64,000 nucleotides of DNA from Muribaculaceae bacterium. Its GTDB lineage: Bacteria > Bacteroidota > Bacteroidia > Bacteroidales > Muribaculaceae. Below the pieces are notes generated by a model that saw only the letters and a program-made list of their open reading frames with translations, searched no databases and was not told where the DNA came from. Shown in pieces: positions 8,174 through 16,155 of this stretch. The stretch spans positions 26,471-90,470 of the forward strand of contig WGUO01000013.1 of assembly GCA_014867205.1 (NCBI GenBank), written 5' to 3'. Each line of letters begins with the position of its first letter. Positions within the stretch are counted from its first letter, which is position 1. Position numbers and translations under genes: made by a program.

Positions 8174-9832
8174 TCAATTGATTTCCTTGCCGTGCTCGAG
8201 AAGCAGTGTCTTCGAGGGGCGGTCGCATATCTCGGCGGGGCCGAAATACTGGATCGGGCCGGGATACTGGTAGAGTGTGTTGAGCGCAAGAGTCTCGCGC
8301 ATCGACGCGAACTTCAGGTAGGGGCGGCCGTTGAGGTTCACGAGTGCCTTCTGGATAACAGGCTTCATCTCGCCCTTGCGGCGCTCCATGTTCATCATCA
8401 TGGTGATGGGTATGCCGCCGGCGATCCACTTCTCGGTGGGCTCGGTCAGGTTGCGCACGCTCGACATATAGCCGGTCAGACCGGAGTTGATCAGCATGGC
8501 TGCGTTGTAGCCGAGAGCGTAGGTATAGTCTGCGTCGAAGTTCGTCGGGTCAGCACAACGTCCCTCGTAGCCGAAGAAGTGATGCTGGGTGTTGAACTTG
8601 CCGCTGTACTCGCCTTCGGCAGCCATCTCCTCGAGACGCTTGGCCACCATCTCCGACAGAAGGCTCTCGGTCTCGATGAGCGATACCTGCACGTTGCCGT
8701 GGCTGTCGCGGTCAAGGCTGAGCTGAAGGGCGATGTTCTTGGGGAGGCTCTTGTAGAGCTCGGCGTTGGTTGCCGACAGATACGAGTGGATGGTGCTGAG
8801 TTTCTCCATCTCGTCGAGGTCGGCGAGCTCCTCAGAGTGCTCCTCGATCACGTCGTTGAGCTCGCTGATGAGCGACTTCATCGAGGGGATAAACTCGATG
8901 AGGCCCTCGGGGATGAGGACTGTACCGAAGTTCCAGCCGAGTTTCGCACGCTCGGAGATGACGTAGCAGATGTAGCTTACGATGTTGTCGAGCGTCATGC
9001 GCTTTGCCTGGACCTCCTCTGAGATAAGGCAGATGTTGGGCTGTGTCTCGAGTGCGCACTCCAGGGCGATGTGCGATGCCGAGCGGCCCATGAGCTTTAT
9101 GAAATGGTAATATTTCTTGGCTGAGTTACAGTCGCGCTGTATGTTGCCGATAACCTCGCTGTAGACCTTGCAGGCGGTGTCGAAACCGAATGATGTCTCG
9201 ATCCACTCGTTCTTGAGGTCGCCGTCGATGGTCTTGGGCACGCCGATAACCTGCACGTCGGCGCCGATGTTCTTGTAGTACTCGGCCAGAACGGCTGCGT
9301 TGGTGTTGGAGTCGTCGCCGCCGATGATTACGAGTGCCTTGATGTTGAGTTCCTTCAGGATCTTGAGGCCCTCGTCAAACTGCTCGGGCTTCTCGAGCTT
9401 GGTGCGTCCGGAGCCGATGATGTCGAAACCGCCGGTGTTGCGGTAATCCTTGATGATGCCGGCTGTCAGCTCCATGTACTGGTGGTTGATGAATCCGGCT
9501 GGACCCATCAGGAAGCCGTAGAGACGGTTCTCCTTATTGAGCGACTTCAGGCCGTCGAAGATACCTGACACTACATTGTGGCCGCCGGGGGCCTGGCCGC
9601 CCGACAGGATGATGCCGACATTGAACGGCTCCTCTACGCGGGCCGGGTTCTCGTCGGGCTCGAACTCTACTACCGGCATGCCGTATGTGTGGGGGAAGAG
9701 TTCCTTGATTTCCTTCTGGTTAGCAACCGATTCAGTTGCCTCTCCGACCTTTACCTTGACTGATCCCTGCAGGGCCTTGGGAAGCTTAGGCTGATACTCA
9801 GCTCTAACCCTCTGTAATGCGCTTTTTTTCAT
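8174..9832 (-). CDS. pfp: Pyrophosphate--fructose-6-phosphate 1-phosphotransferase
   Basis: The 552-residue protein has the long (clade II-like) PPi-PFK length. Key motifs are GIILSGGQAPGGHNVV at the phosphate-binding loop, VIIGGDDSNTNAAVLAEY (GGDDS, with the Asp that excludes ATP) and GVPKTIDGDL (the PKTIDGD signature of PPi-dependent enzymes). KLMGRSASHIALECALET binds fructose-6-phosphate. It catalyses reversible phosphorylation of fructose-6-phosphate with pyrophosphate in glycolysis and gluconeogenesis in the cytoplasm. It is monocistronic by layout, with its own terminator; a TAATTTTG -7-like box sits near 9873-9880 upstream. The start MKKSALQRV is the only suitable ATG. Confidence 0.96.
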   Translation of the reverse strand: MKKSALQRVRAEYQPKLPKALQGSVKVKVGEATESVANQKEIKELFPHTYGMPVVEFEPDENPARVEEPFNVGIILSGGQAPGGHNVVSGIFDGLKSLNKENRLYGFLMGPAGFINHQYMELTAGIIKDYRNTGGFDIIGSGRTKLEKPEQFDEGLKILKELNIKALVIIGGDDSNTNAAVLAEYYKNIGADVQVIGVPKTIDGDLKNEWIETSFGFDTACKVYSEVIGNIQRDCNSAKKYYHFIKLMGRSASHIALECALETQPNICLISEEVQAKRMTLDNIVSYICYVISERAKLGWNFGTVLIPEGLIEFIPSMKSLISELNDVIEEHSEELADLDEMEKLSTIHSYLSATNAELYKSLPKNIALQLSLDRDSHGNVQVSLIETESLLSEMVAKRLEEMAAEGEYSGKFNTQHHFFGYEGRCADPTNFDADYTYALGYNAAMLINSGLTGYMSSVRNLTEPTEKWIAGGIPITMMMNMERRKGEMKPVIQKALVNLNGRPYLKFASMRETLALNTLYQYPGPIQYFGPAEICDRPSKTLLLEHGKEIN

Positions 9833-9922
9833 TTCTTATTCTGGGGTTACTTTTTTGTTTCGTTTCCGACTGCAAAATTAATGATTTTCTTGCATTTTTC
9901 GGGCAAAAATGAGCAAATTTTT

Positions 9923-11059
9923 TTACTCGTTGCCTGGCTCCACTGCAGAGGTCTCAACTCTGGCTTTCGCCCCTTTTATCTTCTCATAGTATCTCTTGAG
10001 CCATCCCGGCGCGACCACTACGCCGATCAGAAGGTACAGATAATATGTGATGAGTCGCCAGAAAATGGCCATGACGAGTGCCATCCCGGCCGTCCCGACC
10101 ATGTCGCCGTAGTAATTGGAGAAGAGCCATTCGCTGAGGCCCGCCCCTCCGGGCGTCGGACTCACCATCAGCACGACCCATATCACGAACTGACGGGCAA
10201 GGATAACCCACTGGTAGCGGTCGGTGCCGGGCAGGAAACCCAGGAACAGGGCGTTTACGACAAAGTAGCGGGCTGTCCAGGAGATGGCCGTGCCGGCGAA
10301 TACCTCAAGCCAGAAGCCAACGGGCTTGCTGCGCAGTTCGCGCGAGGTCTGTATCATGTTGTCCCCGAGGCCGGTGATGGAGTCCTTCCATCGGCGCAGC
10401 CAGCGCCAGCCTGCCATCCGGTTGAGAACCTTCTGTATCCATGCAGGTTTCCAGATGATTCCGGTGAACAGCAGGAAGGTCCAGGCCGCTATCATGGCGT
10501 ACACGGCCCAGAACGTATATTTGATTCCGTGGGCAAAGCCTGCGCCTGATGCGCTGAATATCTCGTCGGCCGGCGTGAGGAGCACTATGAAAGGACATGA
10601 CACGACGAAGAAGAGCTCATCCATGAAGAGTGTGGTGAGCATCAGCGTCGTGGCTCGCCCGAAGTCCACACCCTCCGAATTCAGATATACCGGACCGAGC
10701 GAGCTGCCTCCGACGGCCGATGGGGTGATGCAGTTGGTGAACTCGCACATCATGTCGACGGTCCACGCCTGTCCCCATGTCAGCTTGCGGTCGGTCAACG
10801 CGCGGAAGCGCCATGTCAGGCCGATGTCGCGCAACGCCATGCAGACTATGCCGAGAAATATGCAGAACACCGACCACCATGTGAAGCGGATGCCGCCCCA
10901 TACCTCGCCGAGATTCTCTCCCCGGGCGTCGTGCCAGAACATGAGCACCACCACCCCGAGGCCAATCGCGACGGGCAAAAGCACCTTCCACATCGCGAAT
11001 GTCTTGCGTGTAGGGGTCTGAGAGTTTCCCGTGACGTTGCTTGTCTCCTTAGTTGCCAT
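9923..11059 (-). CDS. Flippase-like membrane protein (LPG synthase TM-domain/UPF0104 family)
   Basis: From the ATG at 11059 (MATKETSNVTGN) the protein has 378 residues and eight or so membrane helices. It carries family features: RDIGLTWRFRALTDRKLTW, the FTNCITPSAVGGSSLGPVYL segment (the conserved PSxxGG motif), and MVSPTPGGAGLSEWLFSNYY near the C-terminus (TPGGxGxxE). This family includes the membrane flippase domain of MprF and YbhN-like proteins. The neighbouring glycosyltransferase suggests a shared job in making and moving a glycolipid. A GTG start at 11089 would overlap the glycosyltransferase stop by one base of GTGA; either start leaves the pair translationally close. Confidence 0.85.
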   Translation of the reverse strand: MATKETSNVTGNSQTPTRKTFAMWKVLLPVAIGLGVVVLMFWHDARGENLGEVWGGIRFTWWSVFCIFLGIVCMALRDIGLTWRFRALTDRKLTWGQAWTVDMMCEFTNCITPSAVGGSSLGPVYLNSEGVDFGRATTLMLTTLFMDELFFVVSCPFIVLLTPADEIFSASGAGFAHGIKYTFWAVYAMIAAWTFLLFTGIIWKPAWIQKVLNRMAGWRWLRRWKDSITGLGDNMIQTSRELRSKPVGFWLEVFAGTAISWTARYFVVNALFLGFLPGTDRYQWVILARQFVIWVVLMVSPTPGGAGLSEWLFSNYYGDMVGTAGMALVMAIFWRLITYYLYLLIGVVVAPGWLKRYYEKIKGAKARVETSAVEPGNE

Positions 11060-11085
11060 ATCTGTAATTTTATGACGCCTGCTTC

Positions 11086-12306
11086 TCACACCATGACGGG
11101 AACCGGGGATTTCCCCTCATGCAGCCGGATCAGCGTGTCGTATCGGTCGGCGACCTCCTCAACCACATTCTGCCAGCTCCTTACGAGTGTTTTCCTTGCC
11201 CCCGAGGCTGCCCTCCGCAGTTCATCAGGGTGCGTGGCGAGACGCTCGACCAGGGCTGCGAAATCTTCCGGCCTTTTTTCAGTCAGGAATCCATTGCTGC
11301 GGTCGGTTATGACCTCTGACGCCGTGGAGCCACGCAGCAGTATCGAGGGAGCGCCCAGAGCGGCCGCCTCGCGCACCACGAGCGGAGCGTTGTCGTAGAA
11401 TGACGGAAAGATGAACAGATCGGAGCCGGCATAGTATCGGCTCAGTTTCTTACGGTCGGAGATGACCCCGTTAAGCCGCACGCGGTCTGACAGCCCGTAT
11501 TCGTTAATCCTGCGTCCGATTTCGTCGAACGCGTATCCGGTGCCTATGAGGTTCATCCGGAACCTCACCTTGCCGTCGAGAAGCCGCAGTGTCTCTATCA
11601 CTATGTCAAGTCCCTTCTCCCAGATGTGCTGCCCTACAAACAGCAGGGCGATCTCGTCGTCGGCAATGCCGAGCTCGCGGCGTGACCGCCTCTTATATTC
11701 CCAAAGGTCGTCGGTCGAGACCATCGACACGAAGTCGTTGCCGTTCTCTACGACAGTCAGCGGCCCGCGATAGCCATACTCCCGCACGGTATCCTCGACC
11801 TGCGCCTGGGGTATCCACACCTCATCGCAGGCATTGAAGAAGTCAAGTATCCTCTTCATGATGATGTCGACCATCCATGGGGCATGCCTGAAGGAGTGGC
11901 GCAGGTCATCACGGTATTTTGAATGGAATGTGCCGATCAGCGGCACTCCCCTCTTGCGCTTGACATATACCCCCAGACGGCCCGACGAGAACGGGCAGTG
12001 GGCGTGTATTATCCGGAAGTCCGTGTCGCGTAGCCTCTTCCATATGAACGGGTCAAGTTTGGGATATCCGTAGCGGTACGGACGCCGCGAACGAATCGGC
12101 AGCGAGAAGAATTTCATCACGTCGAAGTCTGTCGCGGTGCATACAGGGTTCCAGGGTGTCACCACGCACGGCGTGCGGCCCATCTGCTTAAGCCAGCGCA
12201 CATAGTTCTCTACCGTCAGCGTGACTCCGTCGAGTATCGGCGGGAAACTGTCGTTGAATATTCCATACAGGCCCTTGGCCGTCGGATGCGGGAATAGTCT
12301 GGGCAT
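11086..12306 (-). CDS. Glycosyltransferase family 4 (GT-B), lipid-glycan type
   Basis: The 406-residue protein has a GT-B fold. The N-terminal domain begins GLYGIFNDSFPPILDGVTLTV (acceptor loop) with IIHAHCPFSSGRLG and GTFHSKYRDDLR. The C-terminal domain has LLFVGQHIWEKGLDIVIE and the nucleotide-sugar EX7E motif in IFPSFYDNAPLVVREAAALG. This is close in style to 1,2-diacylglycerol 3-glucosyltransferase and related GT4 enzymes that glycosylate lipid acceptors from UDP-sugars at the inner membrane face. Its stop overlaps the possible GTG start of the flippase-like gene, indicating an operon. The precise sugar and acceptor are unknown. The 12307-12446 spacer upstream shows no other gene. Confidence 0.88.
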   Translation of the reverse strand: MPRLFPHPTAKGLYGIFNDSFPPILDGVTLTVENYVRWLKQMGRTPCVVTPWNPVCTATDFDVMKFFSLPIRSRRPYRYGYPKLDPFIWKRLRDTDFRIIHAHCPFSSGRLGVYVKRKRGVPLIGTFHSKYRDDLRHSFRHAPWMVDIIMKRILDFFNACDEVWIPQAQVEDTVREYGYRGPLTVVENGNDFVSMVSTDDLWEYKRRSRRELGIADDEIALLFVGQHIWEKGLDIVIETLRLLDGKVRFRMNLIGTGYAFDEIGRRINEYGLSDRVRLNGVISDRKKLSRYYAGSDLFIFPSFYDNAPLVVREAAALGAPSILLRGSTASEVITDRSNGFLTEKRPEDFAALVERLATHPDELRRAASGARKTLVRSWQNVVEEVADRYDTLIRLHEGKSPVPVMV

Positions 12307-12446
12307 AGGCAGGTGTATGTTTTGGGTTTCGTAGCTACTTAATTAACAAATATTCCGCCCTTATGTTAAAACAACCTAAAATACCGTGGCTCACAAATCT
12401 CATGGAGAGTCGCAGACTGCATGGCCCATGGTAGACGGCGGATATG

Positions 12447-12474
12447 AAAAAAGGTCATCGTATAGATGACCTTT
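12447..12474 (-). terminator. Intrinsic terminator after tRNA-Cys
   Basis: On the minus strand AAAGGTCATC, a 5-base loop and GATGACCTTT are followed by a run of six T. It lies 6 bases past the tRNA 3' end. Confidence 0.8.
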
Positions 12475-12480
12475 CCCCTG

Positions 12481-12551
12481 AGGTTCCAACCAGACTCGAA
12501 CTGGTGTAAACGGTTTTGCAGACCGGTACCTAACCACTCGGACATGGAACC
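12481..12551 (-). tRNA. tRNA-Cys (anticodon GCA)
   Basis: A 71-base cloverleaf on the minus strand has acceptor stem GGTTCCA/TGGAACC, an anticodon loop CTGCAAA giving GCA, and a T-arm with GGTTCGAGTCT-like GTTCGAGTC. No CCA is encoded. It has its own promoter and terminator, so it is a single-gene transcription unit. Confidence 0.95.
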
Positions 12552-12570
12552 TTGTTTGCTTTTGCGAGTG

Positions 12571-12602
12571 CAAAGTTACGCTATTTTTTTCTCTTTTGCA
12601 AA
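12571..12602 (-). promoter_or_regulatory. Promoter of tRNA-Cys
   Basis: Minus strand: TTTG (12599-12602), 20-base spacer, TAACTTTG (12571-12578). Downstream the sequence CACTCGCAAAA is the same as at the tRNA-Met promoter. Confidence 0.75.
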
Positions 12603-12618
12603 TTTTAGCGCGAAAAAT

Positions 12619-13917
12619 TTATTTGTAGCGTGAATATATCTCTACACCCTTCTTCTTGGCAGCAGCTATATCGGCGGGATTCTTCGGGTCTACACCATAT
12701 TTCGACAGCGGCGGTATCACGACCTGCGTGCCGGGACGTATCCGGTCGGGATGCCCGAGAAAGGCCTTGTTCTCCATATATATATATGGCCAGAGGTTGA
12801 AGTTGCCGTAATGGTCCTTGGCCATCGTGGTCAGATATCTTGTCTTTGTGATGGTGTCGTAGACTTTCTTGTCTGACGGCTCGGTGGGTACTGTCTCCGA
12901 TGCAGCACTCAACTCTTCCGGCCCGGCACTGTCAGTCTCTGACGTCCCCCCCTGCATGTCCTGCGCCTCGGCGATTGGCTCTTTTACATCTGTCTTTGCA
13001 GCCGCTATGGTGTCGGACACCATGACTCCGGTGTCTCCTGACGCCGGTTGCGGCACAAATCCCATATACCTCATGGCAACAACGAGTATGACGCCGATTA
13101 CAGCCGCCGCCGAGAAACCGGTGAGGAAGCCCCATAGGAAGCGTCTACGCTTCCGGGGTTCCCGCTCGTGCATGTCACAAGGCTCTTCCACCTCAACAGC
13201 ATTCTCCTCCTCAATTTCCGGCTGTTCATCGGCCTCAGGCTCTGCCGCTGCAGGCTGACAGGTTTCCTCGTCGTCGATACCCTCTACGGTATAGACATTG
13301 TCGGAGTCTTCAAAAGAATCCTCTTCAACTTGATTCACCTCAGGCTCATCATTACTTGCGGCAATTGGATTCTCATCGATGCTGACCGTTTCGGCTACAA
13401 CAACCTGCTCGTTGTCTGACTCAGCAATCTCTACGGTCTCATGAACCTCTCGAGACGCCGGCATTACGGCCTCTTCAACAGCGGCCTGTTCTTCTGTCGT
13501 TTCCTCCTCGGCAACAGGCTCCTGCTCTTTCTGGAAATCAGCTTCTGCAGGTGTTTCCGGTTCCCCGGATATTTCTGGGTCCTCAAGGTCTACCCCATCG
13601 TTGATCTCAACGGTCTCGAACATCTCGAACGGCTCGTTGACCAGGGCTGCGATCTCCTTGGATGGCACAAAGACGATCTTACGGTGAGGCGGTATCTCGT
13701 GATCCTCGCCTGTGGAGACGTTGACACTCTTCCGGGCCTCGACGGAAATTGTCTTGAAGACGCCGAAGTCCTTTATCTTGACCTGACCCTCCTCGACCAG
13801 CGTATCGCTGACCAGGGCGAAGAACTCCCTGATGAAGTCCTCCGACTCTTTCCTGGAATCGCCTGTCTGTAACGCGAAATACTGCGTCAGGCCGGGAAGT
13901 GTTATTTTCTCGTTCAC
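12619..13917 (-). CDS. HU-domain / transmembrane / LysM chimeric protein
   Basis: The 432-residue protein has an N-terminal HU/IHF-like DNA-binding domain (about 1-95; EEGQVKIKDFGVFKTISVEA, HRKIVFVPSKEIAALVN). A long acidic low-complexity linker follows (about 105-245, many Glu/Ala/Val). Then comes a basic cluster (REPRKRRRF) and one membrane helix (about 260-285, LWGFLTGFSAAAVIGVILVV). A Ser/Thr/Glu-rich stretch leads to a C-terminal LysM-like domain (about 365-410; MAKDHYGNFNLWPYIYMENK, RPGTQVVIPPLSKYG). The positive-inside rule puts HU in the cytoplasm and LysM in the periplasm, which would tether DNA to peptidoglycan. It follows a normal HU gene in the same direction with a 39-base gap. 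Domain calls are solid; the tethering role is inference. Confidence 0.85.
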   Translation of the reverse strand: MNEKITLPGLTQYFALQTGDSRKESEDFIREFFALVSDTLVEEGQVKIKDFGVFKTISVEARKSVNVSTGEDHEIPPHRKIVFVPSKEIAALVNEPFEMFETVEINDGVDLEDPEISGEPETPAEADFQKEQEPVAEEETTEEQAAVEEAVMPASREVHETVEIAESDNEQVVVAETVSIDENPIAASNDEPEVNQVEEDSFEDSDNVYTVEGIDDEETCQPAAAEPEADEQPEIEEENAVEVEEPCDMHEREPRKRRRFLWGFLTGFSAAAVIGVILVVAMRYMGFVPQPASGDTGVMVSDTIAAAKTDVKEPIAEAQDMQGGTSETDSAGPEELSAASETVPTEPSDKKVYDTITKTRYLTTMAKDHYGNFNLWPYIYMENKAFLGHPDRIRPGTQVVIPPLSKYGVDPKNPADIAAAKKKGVEIYSRYK

Positions 13918-13956
13918 GTATTCTGCTGTCTCAAATAATTAGTTGTATGGATAGAA

Positions 13957-14235
13957 TCACGACTTGCGCACCTTTTGCCGCATTATCGCCGAGGGCTTGA
14001 ATACAAGAGACATCTTCGGGGGCACGAGTATCTTCTTGCCCGTCGAGGGGTGCGAGGTCACGCGCTCGGCTCGCATCTTCGGCTCGAACGAGCCGAAGCC
14101 GGGAACGGAGACCGAGTCCCCCTCCTTGATTTTCTCGGCCAAAAGGCCGCCAAGTTCCCTGACGAGCATGGCCACATCCTCCGGGTCGCGGTCAAGCCGC
14201 TCTGACAGTGTGTTTATAAACGTTTTTGCATCCAT
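13957..14235 (-). CDS. HU-family DNA-binding protein
   Basis: From the ATG at 14235 the protein has 92 residues, the standard HU/IHF length. It shows the two helices (MDAKTFINTLSERL), the turn GDSVSVPGFGSFEPKMRAER and the DNA-intercalating arm region with HPSTGKKILVPPKMSLVFKP. HU-like dimers bend and compact DNA. It is directly upstream of the HU-LysM chimera, so both may be made from one transcript and could form heterodimers. An extra nine-residue N-terminal extension from 14262 is possible but starts before the normal HU helix. Confidence 0.93.
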   Translation of the reverse strand: MDAKTFINTLSERLDRDPEDVAMLVRELGGLLAEKIKEGDSVSVPGFGSFEPKMRAERVTSHPSTGKKILVPPKMSLVFKPSAIMRQKVRKS

Positions 14236-14269
14236 CAGCACAAAATTAATAAAATTCGCCAACTAATGC

Positions 14270-14303
14270 AAAAAATGGGTGTGGAATTGTCTCCACACCC
14301 ATT
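14270..14303 (-). terminator. Intrinsic terminator after the secreted-protein gene
   Basis: Minus strand: AATGGGTGTGGA / TCCACACCCATT (14274-14303) with a 6-base loop, followed by a T-run (14270-14275). It lies 20 bases past the stop of the gene at 14323 and separates it from the HU pair. Confidence 0.85.
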
Positions 14304-14322
14304 ATTGCTGATTTTATAATTC

Positions 14323-15933
14323 TCAATATGCAATCTTTACGACTTTGACTGCCTCGCCGTCTGTGGCGCGGACGGTGTAGATGCCGCGGCCCAGGGCCGA
14401 GATGTTGACAGTGGCCTCGCCTGTGCCGGTGACCTCGGCGCGCACCGTGCCGTCTATGCCGCAGACCGTCACGCGGATCTCGCTGCCGCTCTCCGACGCA
14501 GCCGTCACGATGCCGTTGGCCGACAGCAGCGTCATCCGGCCAGCCGTAACCGACTCGACCGAGTTGAAGTTGAAGCCAAGTTCCTCAGGGTCGAACAGCA
14601 CGTTGCCCTCGCGGTCAGTGACATTCACAAGGCCGACCTTCGAGAATACGGGAATCGGCAGGTACTGCGCGTCCTGGCCGGTCCAGTCCATGGTAAACGC
14701 GCAATCGTTGAAGTAGACAAGTGTCGAGCCGAGGACTCCGCTCAGGAAGCCGACGCCCTCCACGGCGCAGAGGGACGATACCCTTCCCTCGCACTCTATT
14801 TCGCCGAAATTGAACTTGCGCCACTCCCTGCCGCAACTCGTCACGGTCTCGATGTCATCGGCCTCAAGGCTTACAAGACGATTCAGTCCGCTGTAAGTAT
14901 CATAACCGTCGCCGGTGTCCAGTGAGAAATCGTAAAGCAGGAACTCGTCGGGCATCTCCTCATTATCCCTGAACTCGTCGCTGCCATAAGAACGGTTGTA
15001 GATATATACCTTTTTACCCTCCTCACGCAGATAGAAAACAGAGACACCGTCGACCTCACTCACCTTGTGCTTGTGATGCGAATACTGCTTATAGCCGGTC
15101 ACCTTGCCGGTCTTGAACTCATGGTAATACTTGTCACCGAGTCTGGCTGTGCCCCCGAAAGCCATGCTGAACTCATACTCGTTGACCTTTGACGAGGCAG
15201 CTGACATAGCGTAGTTCCATACCTTGTTCTCATCGACAATGATTCCAGGCCTGTCATACACCAGGCCGTTGCGGCAGGATGTCACGACACTCTTCAGGGT
15301 GGTGGTGTAGTCCTTGCACAACGGATAGAGCTGGTTTGCAAAACCTGCAACCGAGCCGATGCCCCTTATCCACTCGCACGACGCTATTTTCTCGTCTGCG
15401 TTTTCTGTCGCGCCGTAGGGATAGATGCCGACCTCGCAGACGGAATAGTCGTATCCGCAGTTTCTGACAAGATCAGTTTCCTTGACCGTAATCCGGTAGT
15501 CCCGGCTGTCGAGTGTGCCGTCCCAGTTCAGCTGGGCGAAGGGGATATCCTCTATTCCTTTAGATTTGAAAGAGTAAACAAGGCGCTCTCCCCTCTCGAT
15601 GTCTGCCGGATCGAGTGCGTAGATCCGCTCCTGCCGTTTATCAAGCCTTATGTACGAGGCGAGTTTTTCCTCGCCGCCGTCTATTTTGGTCAGCAGTTTT
15701 AAATACTCCTGTCCGTTGACAGTCTCTGTTCCCTCAAGGCGCTGGGTAACCTGTATCGGGGTCTGATCCGGGATATCCGCATGGTTGACCTCCACGTTCC
15801 AGGTCGTGCCCTCCATAATGAAGACAATGTTGTTGAAGTGAGGATCGTCATTGTCGCCGGCGTGGGCAATGAGTGAGCCAGTCATTGCAACGCATAAACC
15901 AAGAAATCTCAAGCTCTTTCCGAAAATTTTCAT
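14323..15933 (-). CDS. Secreted two-module protein with sorting-like C-terminal domain
   Basis: The 536-residue protein has a signal peptide (MKIFGKSLRFLGLCVAMTGS, cleaved near AHAGD). Two related modules follow, each with a pattern of 'NG-x-x-Y-x-x-hydrophobic ... IR/LRE-x-x-x-x-V/I-Y': GQEYLKLLTKIDGGEEKLAS with YIRLDKRQERIYALDP, and GDKYYHEFKTGKVTGY with FYLREEGKKVYIYN. A WIRGIGSVAGF motif joins them. The last 65 residues (SANGIVTAASESGSEIRVTV ... ALGRGIYTVRATDGEAV) resemble a type IX secretion sorting domain. A truncated relative is at 44812-45649 beside the other C10-like gene. Function unknown; export to the surface is likely. It sits in the AT-richer island but is itself GC-rich. Confidence 0.75.
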   Translation of the reverse strand: MKIFGKSLRFLGLCVAMTGSLIAHAGDNDDPHFNNIVFIMEGTTWNVEVNHADIPDQTPIQVTQRLEGTETVNGQEYLKLLTKIDGGEEKLASYIRLDKRQERIYALDPADIERGERLVYSFKSKGIEDIPFAQLNWDGTLDSRDYRITVKETDLVRNCGYDYSVCEVGIYPYGATENADEKIASCEWIRGIGSVAGFANQLYPLCKDYTTTLKSVVTSCRNGLVYDRPGIIVDENKVWNYAMSAASSKVNEYEFSMAFGGTARLGDKYYHEFKTGKVTGYKQYSHHKHKVSEVDGVSVFYLREEGKKVYIYNRSYGSDEFRDNEEMPDEFLLYDFSLDTGDGYDTYSGLNRLVSLEADDIETVTSCGREWRKFNFGEIECEGRVSSLCAVEGVGFLSGVLGSTLVYFNDCAFTMDWTGQDAQYLPIPVFSKVGLVNVTDREGNVLFDPEELGFNFNSVESVTAGRMTLLSANGIVTAASESGSEIRVTVCGIDGTVRAEVTGTGEATVNISALGRGIYTVRATDGEAVKVVKIAY

Positions 15934-16031
15934 GTTATTACTGTCTGTTGGTTAATAATCAGTTTACAAAGCACTAAGACGTCACCTCCTGACAGAAGGC
16001 GACTATATGTTTTACTCACTCTACTCGAAAG

Positions 16032-16063
16032 CAAAGTTAAACATTTATATCCATTTATACAAT
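16032..16063 (-). promoter_or_regulatory. Promoter of the secreted two-module gene
   Basis: Minus strand: -33 ATTG (16060-16063), 20-base spacer, -7 TAACTTTG (16032-16039). The predicted leader is about 90 bases. Confidence 0.6.
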
Positions 16064-16092
16064 TTTTTCAATGAAATATTTAAAAAAGTAAG

Positions 16093-16143
16093 AAAATTGC
16101 TCGTGCCGAATCTTGTGGTTTCACAAGATTCGGCAGCAATTTT
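16093..16143 (-). terminator. Very stable hairpin terminator of the C10-like gene
   Basis: A perfect 13-bp stem GCCGAATCTTGTG/CACAAGATTCGGC with a GTTT loop (16105-16134) is extended by an outer AAAATTGCT/AGCAATTTT pair. On the minus strand it ends in TTTTC, 13 bases past the stop of the gene at 16156. It also lies just upstream of the next promoter. Confidence 0.8.
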
Positions 16144-16155
16144 GATAAATGGGTC

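Noticed and set aside
8192..9022. 276-residue plus-strand frame inside pfp
   Set aside because: Antisense of the PFP gene; the frame is open because of codon bias in GC-rich DNA.
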